The notes under the pieces were generated by a model. That model had not been told where the DNA came from, made no database searches, and saw only the letters and a program-made list of their open reading frames with translations. Made by a program: the position numbers and the translations under genes. Of a stretch of 64,000 nucleotides of DNA, positions 16,146 through 24,636 are shown one piece after another (within the stretch, counting starts at the first letter, position 1; each line of letters opens with the position of its first letter). The stretch lies in the NCBI GenBank assembly GCA_963665455.1, contig OY762279.1:2294001-2358000 (forward strand), written 5' to 3'. The stretch comes from VXNE01 sp963665455. GTDB lineage: Bacteria > Pseudomonadota > Gammaproteobacteria > Pseudomonadales > Azotimanducaceae.

Positions 16146-17395
16146 GTGGCCGGAACGCTCGATGTCTGGTGGGGCCGGTGCCGGGTCGGTCGGCTCGTCC
16201 AGGACCAACGTGGCGCCTTGCGGTTCACCTATGCGCCTGAATGGCTAGACGGCACGGACGCTCTGGCCCTGTCCGCCTCGTTGCCCAAGCGTGAGGAGCC
16301 TTTCACGCGTCGCGAGTGCAGGCCCTTCTTCGCTGGGCTCCTGCCGGATGAAGGGCAACGTACCGGCGCGGCGCGGGCCCTGGGGGTTTCGGCCGGGAAC
16401 GACTTCGCCCTGCTCGAGCGGCTCGGCGGGGACGTGGCGGGAGCGCTCCAGTTGCTGCCGCCCGACGAGTCCCCCTCGGATTCCGCGCGAGAATGCCCGC
16501 CGGAGCCCCTCGACGATGCGGCGTTGGTCCGCGTCCTCGACACGCTGCCGCTCCGGCCCCTGCTGGCGGGGGAAGGGCAGCTCAGGTCTTCCTTGGCCGG
16601 GGCACAACCGAAGCTCCCCGTGGTACTCGTCGAGGGTGCCGTGGCGTTGCCGGCCTACGAGCAGCCCACCACGCATATCCTCAAGCCCGCCATGCCCGGT
16701 TTCCCGGCACGACGGAGAACGAGGCCTTCGCCATGCGCTTGGCCGCGGCGGCCGATCTTGAGGTTGCCCCGGTGGAGCCTCGGACCGTCGAGGGCCGCAC
16801 GTTCCTGTTGGTGGAACGCTATGATCGGGTGGTCACCGCGGACGGCGTGTCGCGGGTGCATCAGGAGGACTTCTGCCAAGCACTGGGCATCCCGCCGGAG
16901 CGCAAGTATGCGCATGATCGCGGTCCGGCGTTCCGCGACTGTTTCGCGCTGTTGCGGCGGGTGGCGGCCCGCCCCGCCGTCGACGTGCTGAAGTTGCTCG
17001 ACGCCGCGATCTTCAACCTGATCGTCGGCAACGCCGATGCGCACGGCAAGAACTTCTCCCTACTGCACGAGAACGGGGGCACGCGCCTTGCGCCGCTGTA
17101 CGACTTGCTCGTGACCGTGGCCTATCCGGACCTCTCGCCGCGGCTCGCCATGCGGATGGGGAGGCGGGGGACGCTGGAGGAGATGGATGCCCGCGGCTGG
17201 GCGTTGTTCGCGCGTGCCGGGGGCCTGAGCCTGCCGTTGGTGCGTCGGCGGGTGGCGGAGGTCGCGGAAAGGGTGCAGGCCTGCGCGGAAGAGGTGGCGG
17301 GACGTTTGAGCCAGCCTGGCTTGGATGAGGGCGTGCTCACCGAGTTGGGCAGGACGACCGTGCGTCGTGCAAGGCGGTGCGCCCGCACGACGTGA
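16146..17395 (+). pseudogene. HipA-family kinase split by a frameshift
   Basis: The first frame (GTG at 16146) encodes the HipA N-terminal domain (LDVWWGRCRVGRLVQDQRG, FFAGLLPDEG, SLAGAQPKLPVV) up to ILKPAMPGFP. The protein then continues in the -1 frame with GTTENEAFAMRLAAAADL, LLVERYDRV, the catalytic NLIVGNADAHGKNFSLL and APLYDLL. The switch falls at 16700-16708. One missing base would explain it. The junction reads T TTC CCG, which formally fits an X XXY YYZ slippery site, but hipA genes are not known to use one. With hipB also reduced to a remnant, a dead module is the simplest view. Confidence 0.8.
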
Positions 17396-17568
17396 ATCAC
17401 CTTGCCATGCGTGGGCACGCGCTGGTTTCGTGGCAGGTTCCGCCACTTGTTGGCGTGATCGGCCCCGCCGACGGTGGTTGATGTCCGCAACCTGTTGATT
17501 TCGGCGACTCTGTCGTGTTGGCCTGATTCCTGCTTAGATGTTGGCAGGCACAAGGGCGAAGGACGTTC

Positions 17569-18039
17569 ATGACCCACTGGCTTCCAGGCGACATCGTTTC
17601 GCGCCGCAAGGGCATCTTCATGCACCAGGGCGTCGTGCTGCGGGACGGCACGGTGCTGCACAACACGCCGCTGCGCGGCGAGCACGTCTCCACGGAGGCC
17701 GAGTTCCGCCGGGGCAAGCCGATGCGCGTGCGCCGACTCGACGCGGCCCGGCGCGGGAACACCCTCCGGTATGCGGAGCAGGGCGAGCGGCGCTCATACA
17801 ACCCTTTCACGAACAACTGCGAACACACCGTCACGCGGGCGGCGGATGGTCGCGCGGAGAGTCCGCAACTCGCGACCTGGGCGGCTGGCGTGGGGGTGGC
17901 CGCGGTGGCCTTCGCGGTGACGCGGCACCCGCTGGTGGCTGCCGCGGGCTACGCGCTCGGGCGCCGGGTGGCCCGGCGCCTGACCGGCAAGTTGGGCGAC
18001 GGCCTTGGAAGATCGAGCACGAGGGGAGCGCGCAGTTGA
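17569..18039 (+). CDS. LRAT/NlpC-P60-like papain-fold protein
   Basis: A 156-residue protein of the lecithin:retinol acyltransferase-like group (permuted papain fold; acyltransferases or peptidases). It opens HWLPGDIVSRRKG, has MHQGVVL with His19, a second His31 (TVLHNTPL), and the nucleophile motif NNCEHT with Cys84. After the catalytic domain lies a hydrophobic stretch (ATWAAGVGVAAVAFAV, then AAAGYALG) that could anchor it in the membrane. The stop overlaps the TTG of a small membrane-protein gene (TTGA). A 173-bp gap upstream carries nothing recognisable. The biochemical activity is unknown. Confidence 0.75.
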   Translation: MTHWLPGDIVSRRKGIFMHQGVVLRDGTVLHNTPLRGEHVSTEAEFRRGKPMRVRRLDAARRGNTLRYAEQGERRSYNPFTNNCEHTVTRAADGRAESPQLATWAAGVGVAAVAFAVTRHPLVAAAGYALGRRVARRLTGKLGDGLGRSSTRGARS

Positions 18040-18329
18040 ACAGACGCTACTCCACGGAATGGGAACGCCACTACATGCGCGTCAACGGCGGCCCGGTGCG
18101 GAGCCCGCTGGCGCGGTTTCTGATCGGGGCATGCACGGTTGCACTCGGCGTCGCCGTGGTGTGGCTGGCGCTCTTCGTCGTCCTGCCCATCTTGGGCGTC
18201 ACCGTGAGCATCGTCATCGGCGCGGTGTTGGCCGTGATCGGCGGCGTCATCGCGCTGCTGTTCGCCGTGCCCTGGGTGATTGCGTTGCTCGCTGCGGTCG
18301 GCCTCCTGAAGTGGCTGTTTGGACGCTGA
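18036..18329 (+). CDS. Small two- or three-helix membrane protein
   Basis: A 97-residue protein I cannot name. The first ~30 residues are polar and basic. Then come three hydrophobic segments (FLIGACTVALGVAVVWLALF, VSIVIGAVLAVIGGVIALLF, VIALLAAVGLLKWLF). The TTG start overlaps the LRAT-like gene's stop and has GAGGGGAG upstream, so the two are co-translated. A functional link between the papain-fold protein and this membrane protein is likely from coupling alone. Confidence 0.65.
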   Translation: MNRRYSTEWERHYMRVNGGPVRSPLARFLIGACTVALGVAVVWLALFVVLPILGVTVSIVIGAVLAVIGGVIALLFAVPWVIALLAAVGLLKWLFGR

Positions 18330-18341
18330 ACCGCGCCTCGC

Positions 18342-19349
18342 CTACAGCCGGTACACCCGCTGCGCCGTGCCGTGGAACATCGCGTGCTTCTCGTCCTCGG
18401 AGAAATCCGCGACGATCTTCTTCATCCCGTTCCACATGACGTGGTAGGAGATCGACAGCCGGTCCACGGGGAAGTTGCTCTCGAACATGCAGCGGTCCGG
18501 CCCGAAGCACTCGATGGTGTGTAGGTAGTAGCGGCTCTGGGCCGCTATGAACTCGTCCGAAGTGGGGGGTAGCTCCCGGTCGTGCCAGCCGAAGCCATTG
18601 TCTGGCATGGCGAGGCCGCCGAGCTTGGCGACGACGTTCGGACATTCCGCGATGGCCGCGATGTCCTCCCGCCACACGGCGAAGATCTCCTCCTGCTTGC
18701 CGGCATAGGCCCCGGCACCGAGTGGGGTGCCGAAGTGGTCGAGGACCATCGTCGTGTCGGGCACCGCGCGCGCCAAATCCAGGTAGTCCCGGTTCTGGTG
18801 GTAGAAGTGCCAGGTGTCGTACGTGTAGCCGAGGCGGCCCAGGGTCCGCATCCCTTCGCGGAACGCGGGCTCGCCGTAGGGACAGGGACGCCCCCGGCCC
18901 ATGTTCGTGAGCGTGCCGGTGGTGTCGTGGGGGCCGGCGTGCCGGATGCCCCGGAACAGGCCGTTGCCGGCCACCTCGTGCGCCTCGAGCACCTCCTCGA
19001 CGGCATCGCCGAGGAGCAGGTCGGCGTGTGACACGATGCCGGCGATCGTCGCCGCACCGTCCCGCTTCGCGCTCTCCGCCGCGACCCCGGCGATGAACTC
19101 CGTCTCGCCCACGGGTCGCAGGTGCTTCGGGCCCTCGGTGCGGTAACCCGAACGGCAGTCCACGAACACCGTCTTCTCGATGTGGTGGCCGGAGTCGGTG
19201 TCGGCCCACAGGTCCTCGAGCACGTAACGGCCTCACAGCGGCGTCGTGATCTCCCACAGGTGGTGATGGGTGTCGATGATGGGACGGTCCGGCTCGACGA
19301 TCTCCTCCTGGACGGCGGCGTACCACTCTTCGGTGTGGGGGGTGGGCAT
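18342..19349 (-). pseudogene. Amidohydrolase-2 family gene with one in-frame TGA
   Basis: From ATG 19349 the frame gives MPTPHTEEWYAAVQEEIVEP, PIIDTHHHLWEITTPL, then TGA at 19233-19235, then GRYVLEDLWADTDSGHH and the whole remaining amidohydrolase domain to VYRL. Motifs include the metal-binding HHHLW, a likely HADLLL, VVAKLGGLAMPDNGFGWH and MFESNFPVD. The family is the TIM-barrel amidohydrolase-2 (PF04909). The stop lies between the metal-binding motif and the next strand. It is most simply a TGG or CGA to TGA change, or a sequencing error. Restart at GTG 19223 would lose HxH and be inactive. Confidence 0.75.
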
Positions 19350-19443
19350 GGGTCGGCTCCTGTTGCGCGTGCCTACGGTGGGAGGTGCATTCTGCCTGCT
19401 GGCGGCTTGAGGTGGGTAGGGGTGGTCGGGGACCGCATCGTCC

Positions 19444-19674
19444 TGGACTTGCGGGATTTTCCCGCTCGGTAGCGGAGTTGCGGACGCGCTCCAGCCCCGT
19501 TCGCGCCCGTTCGACTTCCTCCTCCATGAACTCCGGGTCGAGCCGGTGGTGCATGATCTCGCGTGCCACTTGAGGCAACAGCCGGATCCGGTCGCCGGAC
19601 ATCTCCCGCCATGCGGCGTTGAATCGCCGCTGGGTGGGGAACATGATCCTGTTCGTGTCTACGGTGACCGGCAT
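19444..19674 (-). pseudogene. N-terminal fragment of a PIN-domain protein
   Basis: Begins MPVTVDTNRIMFPTQRRFN, with the PIN first acidic residue, then LLPQVAREIMHH and an acidic helix EFMEEEVERARTG. Protein-like sequence ends near codon 75. After that the frame runs as a shadow through the amidohydrolase gene, and the second and third PIN acidic clusters are missing. It overlaps the end of a 60-residue upstream gene by 16 bp, the arrangement of an antitoxin-toxin pair. Judged a truncated toxin. Confidence 0.55.
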
Positions 19675-19841
19675 CGCGTCGCCCTGCGGGCCGCCGCACG
19701 GCGCTCCGCCTCTTCAGCCCGAGCCCGCTGCTGGCGTTTTTCGTTGGGCGCCGGGCGTCCGGCCGGCGTGGCGAGTTCCGACCACGGGATGTCGAGCGCG
19801 TCCCGTGCCCGGGGTTTGTCTGGTGCGCCCGGCGTGCTCAT
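19659..19841 (-). CDS. Small charged protein, possible antitoxin partner of the PIN fragment
   Basis: Sixty residues beginning MSTPGAPDKPRARDALDIPW and ending in a helical Arg/Ala/Glu-rich tail (KRQQRARAEEAERRAAARR). Its stop overlaps the start of the PIN-family fragment. No DNA-binding fold is evident. Size, charge and overlap fit an antitoxin, but the family is not recognised. Confidence 0.45.
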   Translation of the reverse strand: MSTPGAPDKPRARDALDIPWSELATPAGRPAPNEKRQQRARAEEAERRAAARRATRCRSP

Positions 19842-19912
19842 GGGCGCATTTTACCGCGCCCACAGGGCGGTCCCCTACAATGCCCCCGCCACCATCAGCA
19901 CAGGAGCCAGCC

Positions 19913-20308
19913 GTGCGCGTAGTCCGCTTCTTCACGACGCCGGAGGGGGGCTCGGCGTTCGACGAACTGGAGATCCCCTGGCACGACTCCGCCGAGGATC
20001 CGTGGGGGAACGCCATGCGCGTCAGCGCCTCGTTCTCGTCGCCGGCCGTGCGCCTCTTCGAGATCGCCGAGGGCGCGTTTCAGGATTGGCACAACGCGCC
20101 GCGCCGCCAAATCTGCTTCATGCTCGAAGGCGTGTGGGAGATCGGCACGACGGACGGCGAGAAGCGGCGCTGGGGACCGGGCGAGGCATTTCTCCCGGAC
20201 GACGTGGAGGGCAAGGGCCACACGAGCGAGGTGATCGAAGGGCCGGTGCGGATGGTGTTCGTGCCGTTGCCGGAGGAACTCGATATCGAGGGGTGGCGGG
20301 TGGGGTGA
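19913..20308 (+). CDS. Cupin-domain protein
   Basis: A 131-residue single cupin. The barrel motifs are visible as FQDWHNAPRRQICFMLEGVW (motif 1-like, with His and Glu) and GPGEAFLPDDVEGKGHTSEV (motif 2 with a late His). The start GTG at 19913 has AGGAG 6 bases upstream. Hexamers resembling a -10 (TACAAT) occur about 30 bases before the start. Cupins of this length are usually small-molecule binders or dioxygenase-like; the function is unknown here. Preceded on the opposite strand by the PIN remnant pair. Confidence 0.8.
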   Translation: MRVVRFFTTPEGGSAFDELEIPWHDSAEDPWGNAMRVSASFSSPAVRLFEIAEGAFQDWHNAPRRQICFMLEGVWEIGTTDGEKRRWGPGEAFLPDDVEGKGHTSEVIEGPVRMVFVPLPEELDIEGWRVG

Positions 20309-20525
20309 GTGAATCCGGCGCTACAAATGGCCGTCGCCGCCTACACGGCGTCAGGACACTCCGAGCGTCCGATCCATGCTCAGGCGTCGCGTCATCCTTC
20401 GTTTCGATCCCAGAAGTATGCATAATAGTCCGCTAAAGTGAAATTATGTATACATTTTGTTCTATGGGTGAGCGAAAACGCCCCCTAATGCCTCGATCCA
20501 TGGTCGGGGCACCGCGCGAATCGGA

Positions 20526-21953
20526 ATGAAACGCGGCGAAGCCCAACAGTTGCTTGCAGCCACCAATCGCTGGTGGCGCGATCCGCAGGGGTGGCATTCG
20601 GCCGATCCTGACCTACGCGACGTGGCCGAAGCACCTTACGGCTATCGTGCGACGGCCCTAGACGATGTGACGCCAGGAGGCCTCTACGTGCTTCGCGGGC
20701 CGCGCCGTGTCGGCAAGACGGTTGCGATCAAGCAGGCCATTCAGGCGTTGATCGCGGGCGGCGTCCCGCCGCGGCGCATCGCGCACTTGGCCGTGGACGG
20801 CCTGCGGAGCCGCGACTTGGCCCTGTTGGTGGACGCGGCCGAGCCGTTGATGCTGGAAGACGGAGTTCGGTTCTGGTTCTTCGACGAGATCACGGGCATC
20901 ACCGACGGCTGGCCCGAGCGCATCAAATGGTTGCGGGACAACGATCCCCGTTTCCGTACGGACACGGTGGTGCTCACCGGTTCATCGGCGGCGGACCTCA
21001 CCGCCGCCACCAAGGCCTTGGCTGGCCGGAGGGGGACGGTCGCGGCGCCGGATCGGGTGTTGATGCCGATCGGATTCAGATCCTTCGTCGCGCTGACCGT
21101 CGCGGACGCTCCTTCGTTGGCGTCCCAACCGGTCATCAAGGATCTAACGGGTGGCCGCCTAGGCGATTTGGCAAGGGAACTGGCGCCTTGGCTGAACACG
21201 CTCATTCGGGCATGGGACGTCTACTTGCGGGTGGGTGGGTTTCCGGGGGCCGTCGCGAGCTACGTGTCGAATCGCGACGAGCCATGGGCGCTACGAGCCA
21301 GCCTGCTCGACGTGATCCACGGCGACGCATTCCGGCGGGCCGACTGGTCGCGTCCCCAGAGCGCGGATCTCCTGCGGCGCATCGGTCTCGGCCTGTGCTC
21401 GCCTCTCAATATCGCGTCGCTGTCCAACGACATCGGCATCTCTCAGGGTTTGACAAGGCGTAGGCTTGACGACCTGCGGGACGCGTTCGTGGTGTGGCCT
21501 TGCTATCGCGAGCGGGATTTGCGTCCGCGACTTGGTGCGCAGTCCAAGTTTTACTTCACCGATCCCGTCTACACGCAACTCGTGGACCCGAACGGGGATG
21601 GCTTGGGCCCCGATCCGACGTTCCGGCTGGACCTCTCGCAGTTGTCACAGCAGCAGTTGGGCATGGCGCTGCTCCGTGCCGGAGAACGCGAGGCGCCGGG
21701 CACGCTCACGGACTTCGAGGGTGTGCTGCACCACCGCACCGAGTCACGGCGGGAAATCGATTTTGTGGGCCGCGGTTTTGGAGGATTGGCGTTCGAGTCG
21801 AAGTATGTCGATGGCAAGTGGCGGCGCGATGCCCTCACGCTCAAGGCGTCCCGATGGCGCGGGGTCGTGGCGACGCGGTCAGAGTTGGACGTGTCGGGGC
21901 CGGATGTCGTCGCGGTACCGACGGCGCTGTTGGCGTGGCTGATCGATTCCTGA
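20526..21953 (+). CDS. AAA ATPase with DUF4143-type C-terminal domain
   Basis: A 475-residue ATP-binding protein of the AAA_14/DUF4143 class. Walker A is GPRRVGKT at 58-65, Walker B is FWFFDE at 116-121, and a sensor-like VVLTGSSAADL follows. The C-terminal region ends with REIDFVGRGFGGLAFESKY, a D...ExK arrangement of PD-(D/E)xK nuclease folds found in many DUF4143 proteins. The 217 bp upstream are A+T-rich for this genome (a perfect ATGTATACAT palindrome at 20446-20455), so it probably has its own promoter. The family's role is poorly known; defence or mobile-DNA links are often suggested. Confidence 0.85.
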   Translation: MKRGEAQQLLAATNRWWRDPQGWHSADPDLRDVAEAPYGYRATALDDVTPGGLYVLRGPRRVGKTVAIKQAIQALIAGGVPPRRIAHLAVDGLRSRDLALLVDAAEPLMLEDGVRFWFFDEITGITDGWPERIKWLRDNDPRFRTDTVVLTGSSAADLTAATKALAGRRGTVAAPDRVLMPIGFRSFVALTVADAPSLASQPVIKDLTGGRLGDLARELAPWLNTLIRAWDVYLRVGGFPGAVASYVSNRDEPWALRASLLDVIHGDAFRRADWSRPQSADLLRRIGLGLCSPLNIASLSNDIGISQGLTRRRLDDLRDAFVVWPCYRERDLRPRLGAQSKFYFTDPVYTQLVDPNGDGLGPDPTFRLDLSQLSQQQLGMALLRAGEREAPGTLTDFEGVLHHRTESRREIDFVGRGFGGLAFESKYVDGKWRRDALTLKASRWRGVVATRSELDVSGPDVVAVPTALLAWLIDS

Positions 21954-21986
21954 GGCCGCGAAACCGGTTCGCGCTGGGGAGCGAGG

Positions 21987-22655
21987 TCACGACAGCCCCT
22001 CCACCGGAATCGACGCCCCGTGCACGGCATTCGCCGCATCGGAGGCCAGGAACAGGACCACCCCGGCCACTTCCGCGGGCGTCACCCACTTCGAGAAATC
22101 CGCGCCCGGCATGTCCGAGCGGTTGCGCGGCGTGTCGATGATGCTCGGCAGGATGCAGTTCACGTTGATGCCGCTCGCCTTCAGTTCGTCGGCGAGGGTC
22201 TCCGTGAGGCGCAGGACCACGCTCTTCGACGCGCAGTAGGCACCCATCGCGCCCGTCCCGCGCAGCGCGGCGCGGGCGCCGATGTTCACGATCTTGCCCG
22301 CGCCCCGCGCGCGCATGCCCGGCACGGCGGCCCGCGCCGCGTTCAGCACCGTGCGCGCGTTCAGGTTGAACATGAAGTCCCAGGTTTCGTCGGAGGTCCC
22401 GTCCACGGTGTCGCCCATCGTGAAGCCGCCGGCGACGTTCGCGAGGATGCCGATGTCGCCGACCTGCGCGAATGCCTCTGCCGTGGCGGCGGCGTCGGTC
22501 AGGTCCGCGATATGGATCGGCCAGGGCGCGTCCGCGGACACGATGTCGATGCCCGTGACCTGTGCGCCCGCGTCGTGCAGGGCTTGGGCAACCGCGGCGC
22601 CCAACACGCCGGCGGCGCCCGTGACGATGGCCTTCCGGCCCTCGATGCCGCTCAC
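21987..22655 (-). CDS. Short-chain dehydrogenase/reductase
   Basis: A 222-residue NAD(P)-dependent Rossmann-fold oxidoreductase. The cofactor motif is TGAAGVLG near the N-terminus, with NVAG in the middle. The catalytic Tyr and Lys are in AYCASK. The usual catalytic Ser seems replaced (VNIGARAALRG), as in several members that retain the rest of the site. The GTG start overlaps the stop of the upstream LLM oxidoreductase gene by 4 bases, so the two enzymes are coupled and probably act in one pathway. The substrate is unknown. Confidence 0.9.
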   Translation of the reverse strand: MSGIEGRKAIVTGAAGVLGAAVAQALHDAGAQVTGIDIVSADAPWPIHIADLTDAAATAEAFAQVGDIGILANVAGGFTMGDTVDGTSDETWDFMFNLNARTVLNAARAAVPGMRARGAGKIVNIGARAALRGTGAMGAYCASKSVVLRLTETLADELKASGINVNCILPSIIDTPRNRSDMPGADFSKWVTPAEVAGVVLFLASDAANAVHGASIPVEGLS

Positions 22656-23521
22656 GCGAGGGCCTCCAGGGCCTCCCAGTGCAACGGGCCGTACGCGCCG
22701 TCTGGGTGGACGGGCTGAATGCACACGTGGCTCGCGCCGGCATCGTAGTGCGCTTGGATGCGCTCGCGAATTGCCGCCGCGTTCCCCCAAGCGAACGTCG
22801 TGTCGATGAACCGGTCGGAGCCCCCGTCCTCCAGATCCGCCTCTTCGAGCCCCATGCGCAGCCAGTTGTTGCGGTAGTTGGGGAGGCCGATGTACACCTG
22901 CGCGGTCTGCCGGCCGAGTTCCCGCGCCTTGGCCGGATCCTCCTCCATGATCACCTTCTGTTCGACGCAGAGCCAGGAGTCCGGGCCAAGGACGCCGCGC
23001 GCCATCGCCGTGTGTTCGGGGGACGTGAAGTACGGATGCGCCCCTTGGCAGGCGTCCCGCGCGAGTTCCAACATCTTCGGCCCAAGTGCCGCGATCACCC
23101 GCGGCGGTGCCGGATCGGGCTTCGGCCCGCTGTAGGGAGACGCGTCCATCTTCTCGAGATAGGACCGCATCGTGGCGACGGGTTTGCCGTAGGCGAGGCC
23201 GCGCACGCCCTCGACCATCGGCTTGTGGGACACGCCGAGCCCGAGCAGGAAGCGGTTGCCCGACTGCTCGGCGAGCGTGTTCTGCGCCGCCAGGGTGACG
23301 CCCGGCTCGCGGTGGTAGATGGAGGCGATGCCCGTGGCGACGACGAGCTCGCTGGTGTTCGCCAGCAGCCACGCGGCATGGGCGAAGGGGTGGCGCCCGA
23401 CGGTCTCCGGAATCCAGAGGGCGCTGTAGCCGAGTGCTTCGACGCGTTGCGCGGCCTCGGCAGCCTCGGACGCGGACATGCCGTCGGTAAAGTACCAGAC
23501 GCCGGGTTTGGTGAGATCCAT
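22652..23521 (-). CDS. LLM-class F420-type oxidoreductase (TIGR03620-like)
   Basis: A 289-residue luciferase-like protein. It starts MDLTKPGVWYFTDGMSASEA and contains RVEALGYSALWIPE, NTSELVVATGIASIYHR and RFLLGLGVSHKPMVEG, the run typical of the MSMEG_4141-type F420-dependent subfamily. GGAGGA upstream fixes the ATG at 23521. It is the first gene of a two-gene operon with the overlapping SDR gene. The coenzyme is inferred from subfamily only. Confidence 0.87.
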   Translation of the reverse strand: MDLTKPGVWYFTDGMSASEAAEAAQRVEALGYSALWIPETVGRHPFAHAAWLLANTSELVVATGIASIYHREPGVTLAAQNTLAEQSGNRFLLGLGVSHKPMVEGVRGLAYGKPVATMRSYLEKMDASPYSGPKPDPAPPRVIAALGPKMLELARDACQGAHPYFTSPEHTAMARGVLGPDSWLCVEQKVIMEEDPAKARELGRQTAQVYIGLPNYRNNWLRMGLEEADLEDGGSDRFIDTTFAWGNAAAIRERIQAHYDAGASHVCIQPVHPDGAYGPLHWEALEALA

Positions 23522-23639
23522 GGTGTGTCCTCCGTGGTCTGGATTCGCTGGTGCCTTGTCGTGGGCGTTGGTGTTGCGAGCGCGGATGATACAGGCTCCG
23601 AAGTTGCGCGCAGGTGCCCATGGGGTCGAGGTTCCACCC

Positions 23640-24545
23640 GTGAATAGACGGGACTTCCTCGCGCGCATCCGGCGGCTCAACGTGTGGAGCGCCGGTGGTC
23701 AACGAGCGCCGCACAAGCCGCTGCTCCTACTTCTGGCCTTGGGCCGTCTGCGACGCGGCGAGGGACGGCTTGTGCTGTTCGAGGATATCGACGAGCCCCT
23801 GACCGAGTTGCTGCGGCGTTTCGGACCGCCGCGGAAGGCGGAGCATCCGGAGTATCCGTTCGGGCGTCTACGCAGGGATGGTCTGTGGGAAGTTCCGGGT
23901 GACGAGGCCTTGCCGCAGTCGCGCTCCGGCGACTTGCACAAGGGGCCGCTCAAACGAAAGCAGGTACGAGGTGGGTTTCCCCGAGCGCTTCACGAGCTGT
24001 TGCTGGGCGATCCGGACCTCCTGGCGAGCGCCGCGCAATTCCTCTTGCAGGGCCACTTCCCTGAGTCTCTACACGACGACATTCGCGATGCCACCGGCCT
24101 TCGGGCCGACTGGGTGGTACGCGACGCCGCACCGTTAACGCGCGATCCGAACTTCCGAAGGGCCGTGTTGCGGGCATACGAACGTAGATGCGCGGTGTGC
24201 AACTATGATCTCCGCCTGGGAGACGAGCTGCTCGGACTCGAAGCCGCCCACATCAAATGGCACGCTGCGGGAGGGCCGGATCAAGTCAGCAACGGCCTTG
24301 CGTTGTGTGGCTTCCACCACAAGGCGTTCGACCGGGGTGCTTGGGGTCTGGAGGCCGTCGACACTGGGTTCCGAATTCTGGTCTCGAGCGACGTACACGG
24401 CCAAAGCACGGCGTTGCGGTGGCTGCGGGACTATCACGGCGAACGCCTGCGAGCGCCTCTGAGCGGACCCGACCGACCCGAGGACGGACACGTTCGTTGG
24501 CACCGCCGGGAGGTGTTTCGACGTCCGCCGTTGGCGACGGTGTAG
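23640..24545 (+). CDS. Sulfur-binding HNH endonuclease, phosphorothioate-dependent type IV restriction (McrA/SBD type)
   Basis: A 301-residue protein in two parts. The N-terminal half has QRAPHKPLLLLLALGRL and HPEYPFGRLRRDGLWEVPG, the signature of the sulfur-binding domain that recognises phosphorothioate DNA. The C-terminal HNH nuclease has CAVCNYDLRLGDELLGLEAAH, IKWHAAGGPD and LCGFHHKAFDRG, with Cys184/Cys187, His204 and a late HH pair. The start is GTG at 23640. Such enzymes cut incoming phosphorothioated DNA in hosts lacking Dnd modification. No dnd genes are in the window, consistent with a stand-alone defence gene. Confidence 0.88.
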   Translation: MNRRDFLARIRRLNVWSAGGQRAPHKPLLLLLALGRLRRGEGRLVLFEDIDEPLTELLRRFGPPRKAEHPEYPFGRLRRDGLWEVPGDEALPQSRSGDLHKGPLKRKQVRGGFPRALHELLLGDPDLLASAAQFLLQGHFPESLHDDIRDATGLRADWVVRDAAPLTRDPNFRRAVLRAYERRCAVCNYDLRLGDELLGLEAAHIKWHAAGGPDQVSNGLALCGFHHKAFDRGAWGLEAVDTGFRILVSSDVHGQSTALRWLRDYHGERLRAPLSGPDRPEDGHVRWHRREVFRRPPLATV

Positions 24546-24636
24546 CAGGTCCAACTCCATTGGGCTTTCCGCCGAGCTTGCTTTCGCCGCGCCTTTGGTT
24601 TGCCATGCGCCAATCGCGACGACTTGGGGGGACGCC

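Noticed and set aside
16700..16708. Programmed -1 frameshift in hipA
   Set aside because: The heptamer fits formally, but hipA genes are not known to use one and hipB is lost too, so a one-base deletion in a dead module is the simpler reading.
7075..19349. UGA reassigned as a sense codon in this genome (three genes have in-frame TGA)
   Set aside because: Many intact genes end in TGA with a new start overlapping it (for example 7073-7075, 14882-14884, 18037-18039), so UGA is a normal stop. Only the SelW-like site has a good selenocysteine context.
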